A stretch of DNA of 16,274 nt from Bacillota bacterium. Lineage in GTDB: Bacteria > Bacillota_H > UBA994 > UBA5500. Below the pieces are notes generated by a model. It saw only the letters and a list, made by a program, of their open reading frames with translations. It was not told the origin of the DNA and did no database searches. Position numbers and translations under genes: made by a program. The stretch is from contig JAAYGE010000044.1 in the NCBI GenBank assembly GCA_012727835.1, positions 1 to 16,274 of the forward strand, given 5' to 3'. Shown here piece by piece: positions 1 to 7,210 of this stretch; position 1 is the first letter of the stretch; every line of letters begins with the position of its first letter.

Positions 1-309
1 ACCATAGACAATGTGGTGGGTCTAATTTATGTTAAAGACCTACTACCATTGCTCAGGGACCAGAAGAACCGGCAGCTAACCGATGTGATACGGCCGATTA
101 TGCGTTGTCGACCTTCTCATAAAATAAATTATCTGCTGCAGGAAATGCAGGCTCGCCGTATGCACATGTGTATCGTAAAGAACGAGATAGGTAGAACTAT
201 CGGTTTAATTACCATGGAAGACCTTTTGGAAGAAATAGTAGGCGATATAGCTGATGAATATGACCACGAACCCACCTCGATCCTCTCGCAGGAGGTGGTC
301 TCGTGTTAG
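1..309 (+). CDS. CBS-domain protein of the CNNM/CorC (hemolysin-like) family, C-terminal part only
   Basis: The reading frame is open from the first base (TIDNVVGLIYVKDLL...), so this is the 3' end of a gene beginning left of the window; about 102 residues are visible. They cover the end of a first CBS domain (VVGLIYVKDLLP) and a second CBS domain ending in GLITMEDLLEEIVGDIADEYDHE. CBS pairs in this family bind adenine nucleotides and control a DUF21 membrane domain thought to act in divalent cation transport. Compared with the next gene, this protein stops about 20 residues after the second CBS domain and therefore lacks the C-terminal CorC_HlyC domain. Its second CBS motif reads NEIGRTIGL where the neighbour has the usual DEYGGTAGL. 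Its last 7 bases overlap the start of the next gene, which indicates translational coupling. The family is clear; the specific role is inferred. Confidence 0.85.
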   Translation, partial: TIDNVVGLIYVKDLLPLLRDQKNRQLTDVIRPIMRCRPSHKINYLLQEMQARRMHMCIVKNEIGRTIGLITMEDLLEEIVGDIADEYDHEPTSILSQEVVSC

Positions 310-1568
310 GTTTACTAGTAACTTTAGCTCTTTGGCTCTTGAGTTTTCTCCTGGTGGCCTTCTTTGCCGCCTCGGAAACGGCTTTCATTAGACTAGACAA
401 TTTAACGGTTAAACAGCTAGTTGCACAGGGAACGAAGGGGGCTGAGCTGGTCGACCGGCTATTGGAACAACGTCAGCCCCTGCTATCTAGTTTGCTAGTG
501 GGCACCAACTTGGCAGTTGTACTGGCTACCGTATTAGCAACGGTACTGATGCAAGATGTGGCGATAGTCGGTTTAAGCGGCACTGCCCTTGCCAGTTGGG
601 GTATGATCGTCTTGATTTTAATTTTCGGCGAGATCATACCCAAACGGCTGGCCACTATACATGCGGCCCGGTTTGCCCTCTGGGCTGCTCGTCCAATCAA
701 TTGGTTTTTTCAGGTCCTAAGGCCGCTGGCAGCACCTCTGTTGCAAATACCTCGCCGGCTCAGCAAGCACTTGCCCATTGAACCTGATGATGGGGCCATC
801 GATGAGGAATCGCTCCTCACCCTTGTGGATATGGGAGAAGAAGCCGGTTCTGTAGAAGAAGCGGAGCGGGATATGATTGTGGCCGTCCTTGAGGCCAATC
901 ACACTCTAGTACGGGAGATTATGACTCCGCGGGTAGATATGGTCACCGTTGCCGTCGATGATCCCCTAGACAGTATTTGGGCAGAGATTATCTCCTCTGG
1001 ATTTTCCCGCATACCGGTTTACGAAGCAACGGTGGATAACATTGTAGGCGTGCTATATGCCAAGGACCTATTGGCCTATGGTGATAATGGGGGCGGGTTT
1101 GACCTGACATCCCTCATGCGGGAAGCCTACTTCGTGCCGGAAACGAAGCGCGTAAATGACCTATTGCGTGAACTGAAAGCGTTGCGCATTCATATGGCCA
1201 TTGTTATAGACGAGTATGGTGGTACGGCCGGCCTGGTAACTATTGAGGACATTTTGGAAGAAATCGTGGGCGAAATCCACGATGAATTCGACATAAATGA
1301 GGAGCCGGAGATAGAACAGCTGAATGACCACGCCTGGCTGGTGGATGGAGCCGTACCCATTGACGAGGTTAGTGAATTGGTGGGCGTGGAATTGCCCGAT
1401 CAAGAGGTAGATACTATCGGCGGTTTTGTTTATTGGCTGTTAGATCACATACCTATTACCGGCGAAACCCTCAACCTGCCCGACTATGGCATTAGAATAA
1501 CAGTAGTTGCCATTAGCGGCAGACGCATTGTAAAGCTCAAAGTCGAGCGACTAGCTATAGTTGCATAA
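303..1568 (+). CDS. CNNM/CorC-family (hemolysin-like) membrane protein with DUF21, CBS pair and CorC_HlyC domains
   Basis: 421 residues, the usual full length. Residues 1 to about 150 form the DUF21 (CNNM) membrane domain with hydrophobic helices near 2-22, 60-83 and 97-112, and the family hallmark GEIIPKR at 109-115. A CBS pair follows: CBS1 after MTPRVDM (207-213) up to VGVLYAKDLLA, and CBS2 near 270-325 with the canonical DEYGGTAGLVTIEDILEEIVGEI. The CorC_HlyC domain covers about 335-415 (DTIGGFVYWLL). Family members are linked to magnesium/cobalt efflux or resistance; 'hemolysin' is a historical label. The GTG start at 303 is chosen because AGGAGG lies at 290-295 with 7 bases of spacing, inside the end of the upstream paralogue. 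The two form a tandem pair, probably one operon and perhaps a heteromeric complex. A terminator follows at 1581. Confidence 0.93.
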   Translation: MLGLLVTLALWLLSFLLVAFFAASETAFIRLDNLTVKQLVAQGTKGAELVDRLLEQRQPLLSSLLVGTNLAVVLATVLATVLMQDVAIVGLSGTALASWGMIVLILIFGEIIPKRLATIHAARFALWAARPINWFFQVLRPLAAPLLQIPRRLSKHLPIEPDDGAIDEESLLTLVDMGEEAGSVEEAERDMIVAVLEANHTLVREIMTPRVDMVTVAVDDPLDSIWAEIISSGFSRIPVYEATVDNIVGVLYAKDLLAYGDNGGGFDLTSLMREAYFVPETKRVNDLLRELKALRIHMAIVIDEYGGTAGLVTIEDILEEIVGEIHDEFDINEEPEIEQLNDHAWLVDGAVPIDEVSELVGVELPDQEVDTIGGFVYWLLDHIPITGETLNLPDYGIRITVVAISGRRIVKLKVERLAIVA

Positions 1569-1580
1569 GGCTTAACATAG

Positions 1581-1615
1581 GCTGCGCGAACGATGTTTTG
1601 CGCAGCATCTTTTTT
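1581..1615 (+). terminator. Intrinsic terminator after the CNNM/CorC gene
   Basis: GCTGCGC (1581-1587) pairs with GCGCAGC (1600-1606) over a 12-base loop, and a T-rich run follows (1610-1615). It lies 12 bases after the stop codon and closes the CBS-protein pair. The loop is rather large, but the position and T-run are typical. Confidence 0.75.
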
Positions 1616-1733
1616 AGCCTAAAGGAATTTGGGCCTACGCAGGGAATCCTACTACAAGGCGGTGAGCTAGTAGCTAAAGCTAACGAGCCGCCGGCTCTGA
1701 AATGGGTAGCCCGCCGCCCTAAAATTCACCTAG
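1616..1733 (+). other. Structured 5' region before the amidohydrolase, function unknown
   Basis: About 120 bases between the terminator and the amidohydrolase ribosome binding site. GGCGG (1658-1662) can pair with CCGCC (1688-1692), enclosing a small TAGC/TAAA/GCTA hairpin (1671-1682). A second hairpin GGCT/AGCC (1693-1711) follows, and another CCGCC (1711-1715) could compete for the same GGCGG. I compared it mentally with common riboswitch consensus motifs and recognise none. The amidohydrolase frame is open through part of this stretch, but no ribosome binding site supports an earlier start. Confidence 0.3.
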
Positions 1734-1747
1734 AGGAGGAAGTAAGC

Positions 1748-2941
1748 ATGTCCAAATTGATCATTAAAGGTGGCCTGTTTTTTGACGGCAAGAACCCGCC
1801 ACAAGAAGACCAAGCTCTAATTATTGATGGCAACAAGGTGGAAGCTGTAATTCCTGTGACGGAACTACCGGACGAAACTGATGCCCAGGTGATTAATGCT
1901 TCCGGTTGCACCGTGCTACCGGGTCTCATCGACTGCCATGTGCATATTACTAGCAGCGGCGACGCCGATAGCTCGGGAGATCGCCTATTGCCCGATACAT
2001 CCCTTGCGTTACGCGCCGCCAAGAATGCCCGCATTCTGCTGGAACACGGTATTACCACTGTGCGTAACATGGGAAGCCGTAACCAAATAGATATTCAAGT
2101 AAAACAGGCAATAGAAAATGGCTATATCGTGGGGCCCCGCCTTATCACCTCCGGTATGTGCATCTGCATGACCGGGGGGCACGGCTGGATGGGTGGACGT
2201 GAAGTAGCCGGCGTGGATGAGGCGCGCAAGGGTGCCCGCGAGCAACTGCGTGCTGGCGCCGAGGTAATTAAAATTATGGCTACCGGCGGCGTAATGACCC
2301 CTGGCGTAGAACCGGGCTCCGCCCAGCTCACGGTGGAAGAGATGCGGGCAGCCGTGGAAGAAGCCCATAAAGCCGGACGCAAGACGGCCACCCACGCCCA
2401 AGGTACCACCGGTATTAAGAACGCTATCCTGGCCGGGTTGGACTCTATCGAGCACGGTATTTTCCTAGACGATGAAGCTATACAAATGATGCTGGATCGC
2501 AATGTGGCCCTGGTGCCCACCCTGGTTGCCCCCCACCATATCGTTAAAGGTGGCGTTGAGGCCGGTATTCCGGCTTACGCGGTGGCTAAAGCCGAGTATG
2601 TCTACGCATCCCATTCAGAAAGCTTCAAAAAGGCCCTCAAAGCTGGGGTAACCATCGCCTTTGGTACCGACTGCGGCACACCCCTTAACCGGCCAGGACG
2701 GAACGCCCTCGAGTTGCAGTTGATGGTGGAAGCCGGTATGACGCCACTACAGGCCCTTACTGCTGCCACCAGTACGGCGGCCCAGGTCTGCGACCGACCA
2801 AATGTGGGTACCCTAGCCAGTGGCCAGCTGGCCGATGTGGTCGTGGTGCGGGGTAACGTCTTTGCCGACGTTACTTTGCTCCAGAACAAAGCCAACATCA
2901 GCTATGTAATTAAGGACGGGGAAATTGTAGTTAGCCACTAG
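1748..2941 (+). CDS. Metal-dependent amidohydrolase (imidazolonepropionase / Xaa-Pro dipeptidase-like clade)
   Basis: 397 residues from the ATG at 1748, which has AGGAGG at 1734-1739 with 8 bases of spacing. The frame stays open further upstream, but nothing supports an earlier start. The full metal-site set of subtype-I amidohydrolases is visible: H64-V-H66 after LPGLID, K175 in EVIKIMATGG (the carboxylated bridging lysine), H216 (THAQG), H236 (SIEHG) and D308 (FGTDCGTP). The C-terminal TAATSTAAQ...VGTLASGQLADVVVVRGN, which closes the small beta domain, is typical. Relatives hydrolyse N-acyl or dipeptide substrates, often prolyl or arginyl dipeptides, using two metal ions. No signal peptide is seen, so a cytoplasmic enzyme is expected. 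It is transcribed alone between two stem-loops. The family is secure; the substrate cannot be read from the sequence. Confidence 0.92.
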   Translation: MSKLIIKGGLFFDGKNPPQEDQALIIDGNKVEAVIPVTELPDETDAQVINASGCTVLPGLIDCHVHITSSGDADSSGDRLLPDTSLALRAAKNARILLEHGITTVRNMGSRNQIDIQVKQAIENGYIVGPRLITSGMCICMTGGHGWMGGREVAGVDEARKGAREQLRAGAEVIKIMATGGVMTPGVEPGSAQLTVEEMRAAVEEAHKAGRKTATHAQGTTGIKNAILAGLDSIEHGIFLDDEAIQMMLDRNVALVPTLVAPHHIVKGGVEAGIPAYAVAKAEYVYASHSESFKKALKAGVTIAFGTDCGTPLNRPGRNALELQLMVEAGMTPLQALTAATSTAAQVCDRPNVGTLASGQLADVVVVRGNVFADVTLLQNKANISYVIKDGEIVVSH

Positions 2942-2956
2942 TTTTCCCACTGCAAA

Positions 2957-2987
2957 GGGGCTGTCGCAATAATTTTGCGGCAGCCCC
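2957..2987 (+). terminator. Stem-loop terminator between convergent genes
   Basis: GGGGCTGTCGCAA (2957-2969) pairs with TTGCGGCAGCCCC (2975-2987): 13 pairs including one G-T, with a 5-base loop. It lies 15 bases past the amidohydrolase stop and 39 bases past the stop of the convergent membrane protein gene. No perfect T-run follows on either strand (GTGGTATTTTA on +), so it is a probable, possibly bidirectional, terminator. Confidence 0.7.
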
Positions 2988-3026
2988 GTGGTATTTTAAG
3001 GAGTATCTGAGAATCCGATAGAGCTC

Positions 3027-3533
3027 CTACCTTTTTAATAGGTGTATTTTTGTTTCTTCTACCCCTGGTCGTACGGCCAACAAGTACCAAGCCAGCAAAA
3101 AGTGTAGTGCCAAGGCCAGCAAAGCGGTACGCACTATACTCCAATTCATATGCACCATGAAGCGAGTGCGGAGCAAAATATATTCGATACCAACGGAGGC
3201 CAAGGCAAAGCCGGTGATGTAAAAAAATCGGCCTGTGCCCGCGGGTAAAGTAAGGAGCCAATTGGCAAAAATAATCATTAATGGTAACCAGGAGAGGACT
3301 AAAAAGATTGGTATGCCGCGGTAAGCTGCCAAGTCGGTGAAATTAAAGCGCCAAAGGCGCAAATACCAAACGGCAATGATTTGGATTATGGCTGCTACCG
3401 CAGCCCCTCCCACTATTCCGAACGGGAGAAGGCGGACTATGTTCCGCTGGGGTACCAGACTGAGCATGACGATTGCTGCTAGGAGAAAATAGATTATCCA
3501 GAACAGGCTCATGGTGGCTGACAAGGGCCTCAC
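3027..3533 (-). CDS. Small integral membrane protein, function unknown
   Basis: 168 residues with about five predicted membrane helices (roughly 9-26, 34-54, 72-95, 103-121 and 133-153) and a short basic C-terminus (KIHLLKR). No catalytic or binding motif is visible. Its size and layout resemble the small multi-helix proteins annotated as CBO0543-like in Bacillota; that is a tentative impression, not a demonstrated match. The GTG at 3533 is preferred because AGGA lies 5 bases upstream. The alternative ATG at 3512 would remove seven residues and has only a poorly spaced site. It is transcribed alone on the minus strand, convergent to the amidohydrolase and divergent from the alpha-oxoamine synthase gene. 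Confidence 0.75.
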   Translation of the reverse strand: MRPLSATMSLFWIIYFLLAAIVMLSLVPQRNIVRLLPFGIVGGAAVAAIIQIIAVWYLRLWRFNFTDLAAYRGIPIFLVLSWLPLMIIFANWLLTLPAGTGRFFYITGFALASVGIEYILLRTRFMVHMNWSIVRTALLALALHFLLAWYLLAVRPGVEETKIHLLKR

Positions 3534-3627
3534 TCCGATCCTAGTAGTTTTCCATCTTTAGTATGAGCGGGGCCATCCCCATTGATGCTCCCACCGGCGG
3601 ATATCTACGAAGATGTTGCACATTTAC

Positions 3628-3656
3628 TTGCACAAGATAGTTCTAAGCCTTACAAT
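3628..3656 (+). promoter_or_regulatory. Sigma-A-type promoter for the alpha-oxoamine synthase gene
   Basis: TTGCAC (3628-3633) and TACAAT (3651-3656) are separated by exactly 17 bases, each one or two changes from consensus. This leaves a leader of about 45 bases before the start codon at 3707. It lies in the divergent intergenic region shared with the membrane protein gene. Confidence 0.7.
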
Positions 3657-3706
3657 GTTGGTATAAAGTTAACTTGCAAACAAACCTTTCGCAGGGGGAT
3701 GAGTTA

Positions 3707-4954
3707 ATGGATTCTACGAAGTACACCTTGGCTGATTTCGTTGATATACCGGATGAGGATATTATGGGCAGGGCCCGCCTATTCTCCCAATATGCGGAGG
3801 ATAGCCGGCGGCGGGGCCATGCCCACTACAGAAGGATATCACTTGATGGTTCAGGACCCACCATGCAGGTCGTGGACCCTTTAACCGGTAAAGTCAATGA
3901 AATGATCTATATGGCATCAAATGATTACCTAAACCTGACTAAGCACCCACGCACTATAGCCGCCGGCCGGGCCGCTTTGGAAAAGTACGGCTCGGGGGCC
4001 GGGAGCGTACCCCTACTGGGCGGCACTCTAGACATTCACGTAGAACTGGAGCAAAAGGTGGCCAAGTTTAAGGGTTGCGAAGATGCGATCCTCTACACTA
4101 GCGGCTTTGGTTCTAACTGCGGCACCTTGTTAGCCATGCTTACCGATAAGGACATTGCTATTCTCGATCTGCTAGTACATGCCAGCATCATCGATGGCTG
4201 CAAAAACACCAACGTTCGCTATTTCCGCCACAATGACATGCAGTCTCTGGAGCGAGCCTTACAAAAAGCTAAAGACAAATATCGCACCAAGTTGGTAGTG
4301 GTAGATGGCGTCTATTCTATGGATGGCGATATCGCCAAACTGGATGAGATCGTCGAATTGGCCCATGCTTACGGTGCCTATGTGATGGTAGACGAGGCTC
4401 ACGCTACCGGTGTAATTGGCGCCAATGGCCGTGGAACTCCCGAGCATTTCGGGCTGGAAGGCAAGGTTGATATTGTGGCCGGTACCTTTAGTAAAGGGTT
4501 AGGGGTAGTAGGAGGTTTCATTGCAGCCAACAAAGAGTTAATCCAACTGCTGCATTTTTATTCTCGATCTTATATGTTCTCAACGGCCCCTACTCCGCAA
4601 GCCACCGGTTCGCTGATTGCCGCCCTAGATGTGATCGAGACCGAACCGGAGCTGAGGGCCCAACTTTGGGATAACATTAATTATTTCCGTAAAAACATAC
4701 TTAGTCTCGGTTACAACATCGGTAACGCAGAAACAGCCATATTCCCCTTAATTATTGGCGACGACCTCAAGGTGCGTGATATGTGCCGACGCTGCCATGA
4801 GCTAGGTCTCTATATCAATCCGGTCCAATATCCGGCTGTTCCTAAACGGTTATCGAGGCTACGTGTAAGCCTGATGTCGGCCCACACCCGTGAACATCTA
4901 GATAAGGCCTTAGAAATACTAGAGCACGTGGGCCGCGAATTCGATGTGATATAA
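3707..4954 (+). CDS. Alpha-oxoamine synthase, probable glycine C-acetyltransferase (2-amino-3-ketobutyrate CoA ligase)
   Basis: 415 residues from the ATG at 3707, with AGGGGGAT about 7 bases upstream; an in-frame TTG at 3674 is less likely. This is a PLP enzyme of the KBL/BioF/HemA/SPT fold. Visible marks are SNDYLNLTKHP (71-81), TSGFGSN (131-137), H158 stacking on PLP, DEAHATG (229-235) with the PLP-pyridine aspartate, and TFSKGLG with the Schiff-base lysine K263. KBL uses acetyl-CoA and glycine, reversibly forming 2-amino-3-ketobutyrate, the product of threonine dehydrogenase. An SDR-type threonine dehydrogenase gene at 12356-13318 supports that role. The protein carries about 20 extra N-terminal residues compared with E. 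coli KBL. TLDIHVELEQKVAKF and VQYPAVPK also resemble serine palmitoyltransferase-like members, so another acyl-CoA substrate is possible. It has its own promoter and terminator. Confidence 0.88.
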   Translation: MDSTKYTLADFVDIPDEDIMGRARLFSQYAEDSRRRGHAHYRRISLDGSGPTMQVVDPLTGKVNEMIYMASNDYLNLTKHPRTIAAGRAALEKYGSGAGSVPLLGGTLDIHVELEQKVAKFKGCEDAILYTSGFGSNCGTLLAMLTDKDIAILDLLVHASIIDGCKNTNVRYFRHNDMQSLERALQKAKDKYRTKLVVVDGVYSMDGDIAKLDEIVELAHAYGAYVMVDEAHATGVIGANGRGTPEHFGLEGKVDIVAGTFSKGLGVVGGFIAANKELIQLLHFYSRSYMFSTAPTPQATGSLIAALDVIETEPELRAQLWDNINYFRKNILSLGYNIGNAETAIFPLIIGDDLKVRDMCRRCHELGLYINPVQYPAVPKRLSRLRVSLMSAHTREHLDKALEILEHVGREFDVI

Positions 4955-4962
4955 GCTAGCTG

Positions 4963-4996
4963 GAAAGGGCTGTAGTAAAGCAGCCCTTTCTTTTTT
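4963..4996 (+). terminator. Intrinsic terminator after the alpha-oxoamine synthase
   Basis: GAAAGGGCTG (4963-4972) pairs perfectly with CAGCCCTTTC (4981-4990) over an 8-base loop, followed by six T (4991-4996). It lies 9 bases past the stop codon: a textbook factor-independent terminator. Confidence 0.93.
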
Positions 4997-5053
4997 ATTA
5001 AAATAATGTCTTAGGGCAACACTTTCTAAACCGACCTCAGTCTAATTAGTAAA

Positions 5054-5073
5054 GGGCCAGCAATCGCTGGCCC
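5054..5073 (+). promoter_or_regulatory. Perfect hairpin in the leader of degV
   Basis: GGGCCAGC (5054-5061) pairs with GCTGGCCC (5066-5073) over the tetraloop AATC. There is no T-run after it. It ends 11 bases before the AGGGAGG ribosome binding site (5085-5091) of the DegV gene. It could be an mRNA-stabilising or regulatory hairpin, or a weak terminator for the opposite strand, where TTTACTAATT follows. Confidence 0.5.
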
Positions 5074-5101
5074 ATCCGACTATGAGGGAGGTTTTTTAAT
5101 C

Positions 5102-5947
5102 ATGACGAAACGCATAGCCATTGTCACCGATAGCACGGCCGACCTGCCGCCCCAAAGAGCACAAGAATTGGGCATTACCATCATTCCTCTGACCATTAAT
5201 TTCGGCCTGGAGCAATATCGGGACGGTGTAGATATAACCAGTGAAGACTTTTACCCCCTGCTGGCGGCTAGCCCTACCCTGCCTACCAGCTCCCAGCCCT
5301 CACCGGCCGCCTTTAAGGCTGTCTATGAGAAGTTGCTGGCAGAATATGATAGTATTATCAGCATTCATATTTCCTCCGGCTTATCCGGCACCATAAATGC
5401 GGCCTTGACGGCAAAAGAAATGGTAACCGGTGAAATTCACGTGGTGGACTCCAAATCTGTAAGCTTAGGCATAGGGCTGATCGTGCTGGAAGCCAGGGAA
5501 ATGGTGGAGCAGGGCCTTGCGGCTAATGAAATTGTGGCTCAGCTAGATCGGGTTTGCCAAAATACGGAGGTCTTGTTCACTCTCGATACTCTAGAATACT
5601 TACACAAGGGTGGGCGGATAGGCAAAGTGGCGGCCGTAATGGGTTCGTTATTAAACATAAAACCCATCGTGCGGGTAGTTGATGGCATCTATATCCCAGC
5701 CGGTAAAGCTCGTCGCCAGGAACAAGCTTTACAAGAGATAGTAAACCAATTCGAAAACCTAGCTAGGGGTAGAAAGATAAAACGGCTGGTAGTCGCCCAT
5801 GGGGCAGCGGAGCCGGCGGCGGCCCGTCTTGCCAACAAATTGTACCAAGCCTTAAACCAAGAGCCGGAAATGTTGATGGCAGTAGGCCCTGTCATTGGAG
5901 TACATACGGGGCCGGGCACGGTGGGGGCTGCCATGCTTCTCAACTAG
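5102..5947 (+). CDS. DegV family fatty-acid-binding protein
   Basis: 281 residues, the usual length. Family marks in order: VTDSTADLP (8-16), PTSSQPSP (61-68), SSGLSGT (91-97), TLEYLHKGGRIG (163-174) and GPVIGVHTGPG (262-272). DegV proteins bind a fatty acid in a deep pocket between two domains. The Staphylococcus FakB members hand the fatty acid to the kinase FakA for phosphorylation and entry into phospholipid synthesis; many clostridial paralogues have no assigned partner. No FakA gene is in the window. The ATG at 5102 has AGGGAGG 10 bases upstream. A class V PLP enzyme gene follows 75 bases downstream on the same strand with no terminator between, so cotranscription is plausible. Confidence 0.95.
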   Translation: MTKRIAIVTDSTADLPPQRAQELGITIIPLTINFGLEQYRDGVDITSEDFYPLLAASPTLPTSSQPSPAAFKAVYEKLLAEYDSIISIHISSGLSGTINAALTAKEMVTGEIHVVDSKSVSLGIGLIVLEAREMVEQGLAANEIVAQLDRVCQNTEVLFTLDTLEYLHKGGRIGKVAAVMGSLLNIKPIVRVVDGIYIPAGKARRQEQALQEIVNQFENLARGRKIKRLVVAHGAAEPAAARLANKLYQALNQEPEMLMAVGPVIGVHTGPGTVGAAMLLN

Positions 5948-6022
5948 AAGGTCAGTCCTTTGCATGTCCGTAATGATCACAGGGAAAGTTAAACTGTGAG
6001 ACAAACTTGAGGAGGACTAATA

Positions 6023-7171
6023 GTGCTGGACATGCATTATTTTGATAACGCAGCCACCTCCTGGCCCAAGCTGGAGGAAGTTTACCGGGCTACCGATAAA
6101 TTCATGCGAGAAGTAGGAGCTAATCCGGGCCGCTCCGGCCATTGTTTATCTAAGCAGGCTGATACAATTGTAGAAGAAACCCGCCAGCTTCTAGCCGACT
6201 TTTTCGGTGCTCCCGACCCTCGGTTGGTGGCTTTTACCTTTAACGGCACCGATGGACTAAATCTAGTAATCAAGGGGCTATTAGCCCCTGGAGACCATGC
6301 CGTCACCAGTAACACGGAACACAACTCGGTCAGTCGCCCATTACGCCGCTTAGAGCGTCAGGGAGTCGATGTAACCTATCTACAAGCCGATAAGGAGGGG
6401 CGCCTATCGGCAGAAGAGCTGGCCGCCGTTATGCGCCCTGAAACTAAATTGGTGATTATCAACCACGCCTCCAACGTCTTGGGGTATAGGCAAGATGCGG
6501 CGGCGTTGGCCAAGGTGGCCCATGAACATGGTGCCCTTTTTGCCTTAGACGCGGCCCAAACAGCCGGTCATTATCCTATTGACATGCAGGCATTAGGTAT
6601 TGATATTCTTGTGGTCCCCGGGCACAAAGGGCTCTTAGGGCCCTACGGCACCGGTGCCGTTATTACTCTGCGGGATGTGGGTATCCTGCCCTGGCGGGAT
6701 GGGGGTACGGGCACCAAGTCGGATGCGCGTATGCATCCCGATGAACTCCCCTATCGCTTGGAAGGTCGCACCCTCAACGCCGCCGGTATTGCCGGCTTAG
6801 GCGCAGCCATCAAATTCATCAACAACACGGGCCTTGATAAAATCATGGCTAAAGAGAAGACCGATATGGAACAGCTGCTAGCCTGCTTACAGGCGGAGGA
6901 GCGGGTCATCCTCTATGGACCGACCAGTGCGGAACAACGGGCCGGCCTGGTGTCTTTTAATATTGAAGGGCTCAGCGCCGATGAGTTAGCCCAAATCATG
7001 AATGATAAGTGGCGCATAGCGGGGCGACCGGGTTTACACTGCTCTCCCCTTTCCCACCGGGCCGTCGGCACCTTTCCCAACGGCAGTTACCGTTTAAGTC
7101 CCGGCTATTTTACCCCACCGGAATCTTTAGAAACGGTTTGTGAGGCAATTCGGCAAATCTGCCGCTCCTAG
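6023..7171 (+). CDS. Class V aminotransferase / cysteine desulfurase family protein
   Basis: 382 residues. PLP-site marks are YFDNAATSWPK (6-16), TEHNS with H100, DAAQT with D176, GHKG with the Schiff-base lysine K202, and the active-site loop GLHCSPLSH with C340. This combination fits the cysteine-desulfurase-like group of class V enzymes common in Bacillota (TIGR01977 type) rather than housekeeping IscS. Such an enzyme would take sulfur from cysteine as a persulfide on C340, or act as a selenocysteine lyase; the acceptor is unknown because no iscU, sufU or selD lies nearby. The GTG at 6023 is chosen over the ATG at 6032 because AGGAGG (6010-6015) then has 7 bases of spacing. A strong promoter for the next unit starts 6 bases after its stop codon, and no terminator hairpin is seen. 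Confidence 0.9.
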   Translation: MLDMHYFDNAATSWPKLEEVYRATDKFMREVGANPGRSGHCLSKQADTIVEETRQLLADFFGAPDPRLVAFTFNGTDGLNLVIKGLLAPGDHAVTSNTEHNSVSRPLRRLERQGVDVTYLQADKEGRLSAEELAAVMRPETKLVIINHASNVLGYRQDAAALAKVAHEHGALFALDAAQTAGHYPIDMQALGIDILVVPGHKGLLGPYGTGAVITLRDVGILPWRDGGTGTKSDARMHPDELPYRLEGRTLNAAGIAGLGAAIKFINNTGLDKIMAKEKTDMEQLLACLQAEERVILYGPTSAEQRAGLVSFNIEGLSADELAQIMNDKWRIAGRPGLHCSPLSHRAVGTFPNGSYRLSPGYFTPPESLETVCEAIRQICRS

Positions 7172-7177
7172 TTGCCC

Positions 7178-7206
7178 TTGACTCGGCCTAGCCATTCCAG
7201 TATGAT
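7178..7206 (+). promoter_or_regulatory. Sigma-A-type promoter of the lysS T-box transcript
   Basis: TTGACT (7178-7183) and TATGAT (7201-7206) are separated by 17 bases, each one base from consensus. Transcription would start near 7213, just before T-box stem I. Confidence 0.85.
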
Positions 7207-7210
7207 TTTT

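Noticed and set aside
2938..3261. Second minus-strand open frame overlapping the membrane protein gene
   Set aside because: It overlaps the membrane protein in another frame, has a low-complexity basic composition and would run through the terminator stem-loop.
3565..3590. GC-rich hairpin GAGCGGGG/CCCC...GCTC between the membrane protein and the alpha-oxoamine synthase
   Set aside because: It is imperfect with a 6-base bulge, has no T-run and lies upstream of both divergent genes, so it cannot be a terminator for either; too weak to call regulatory.
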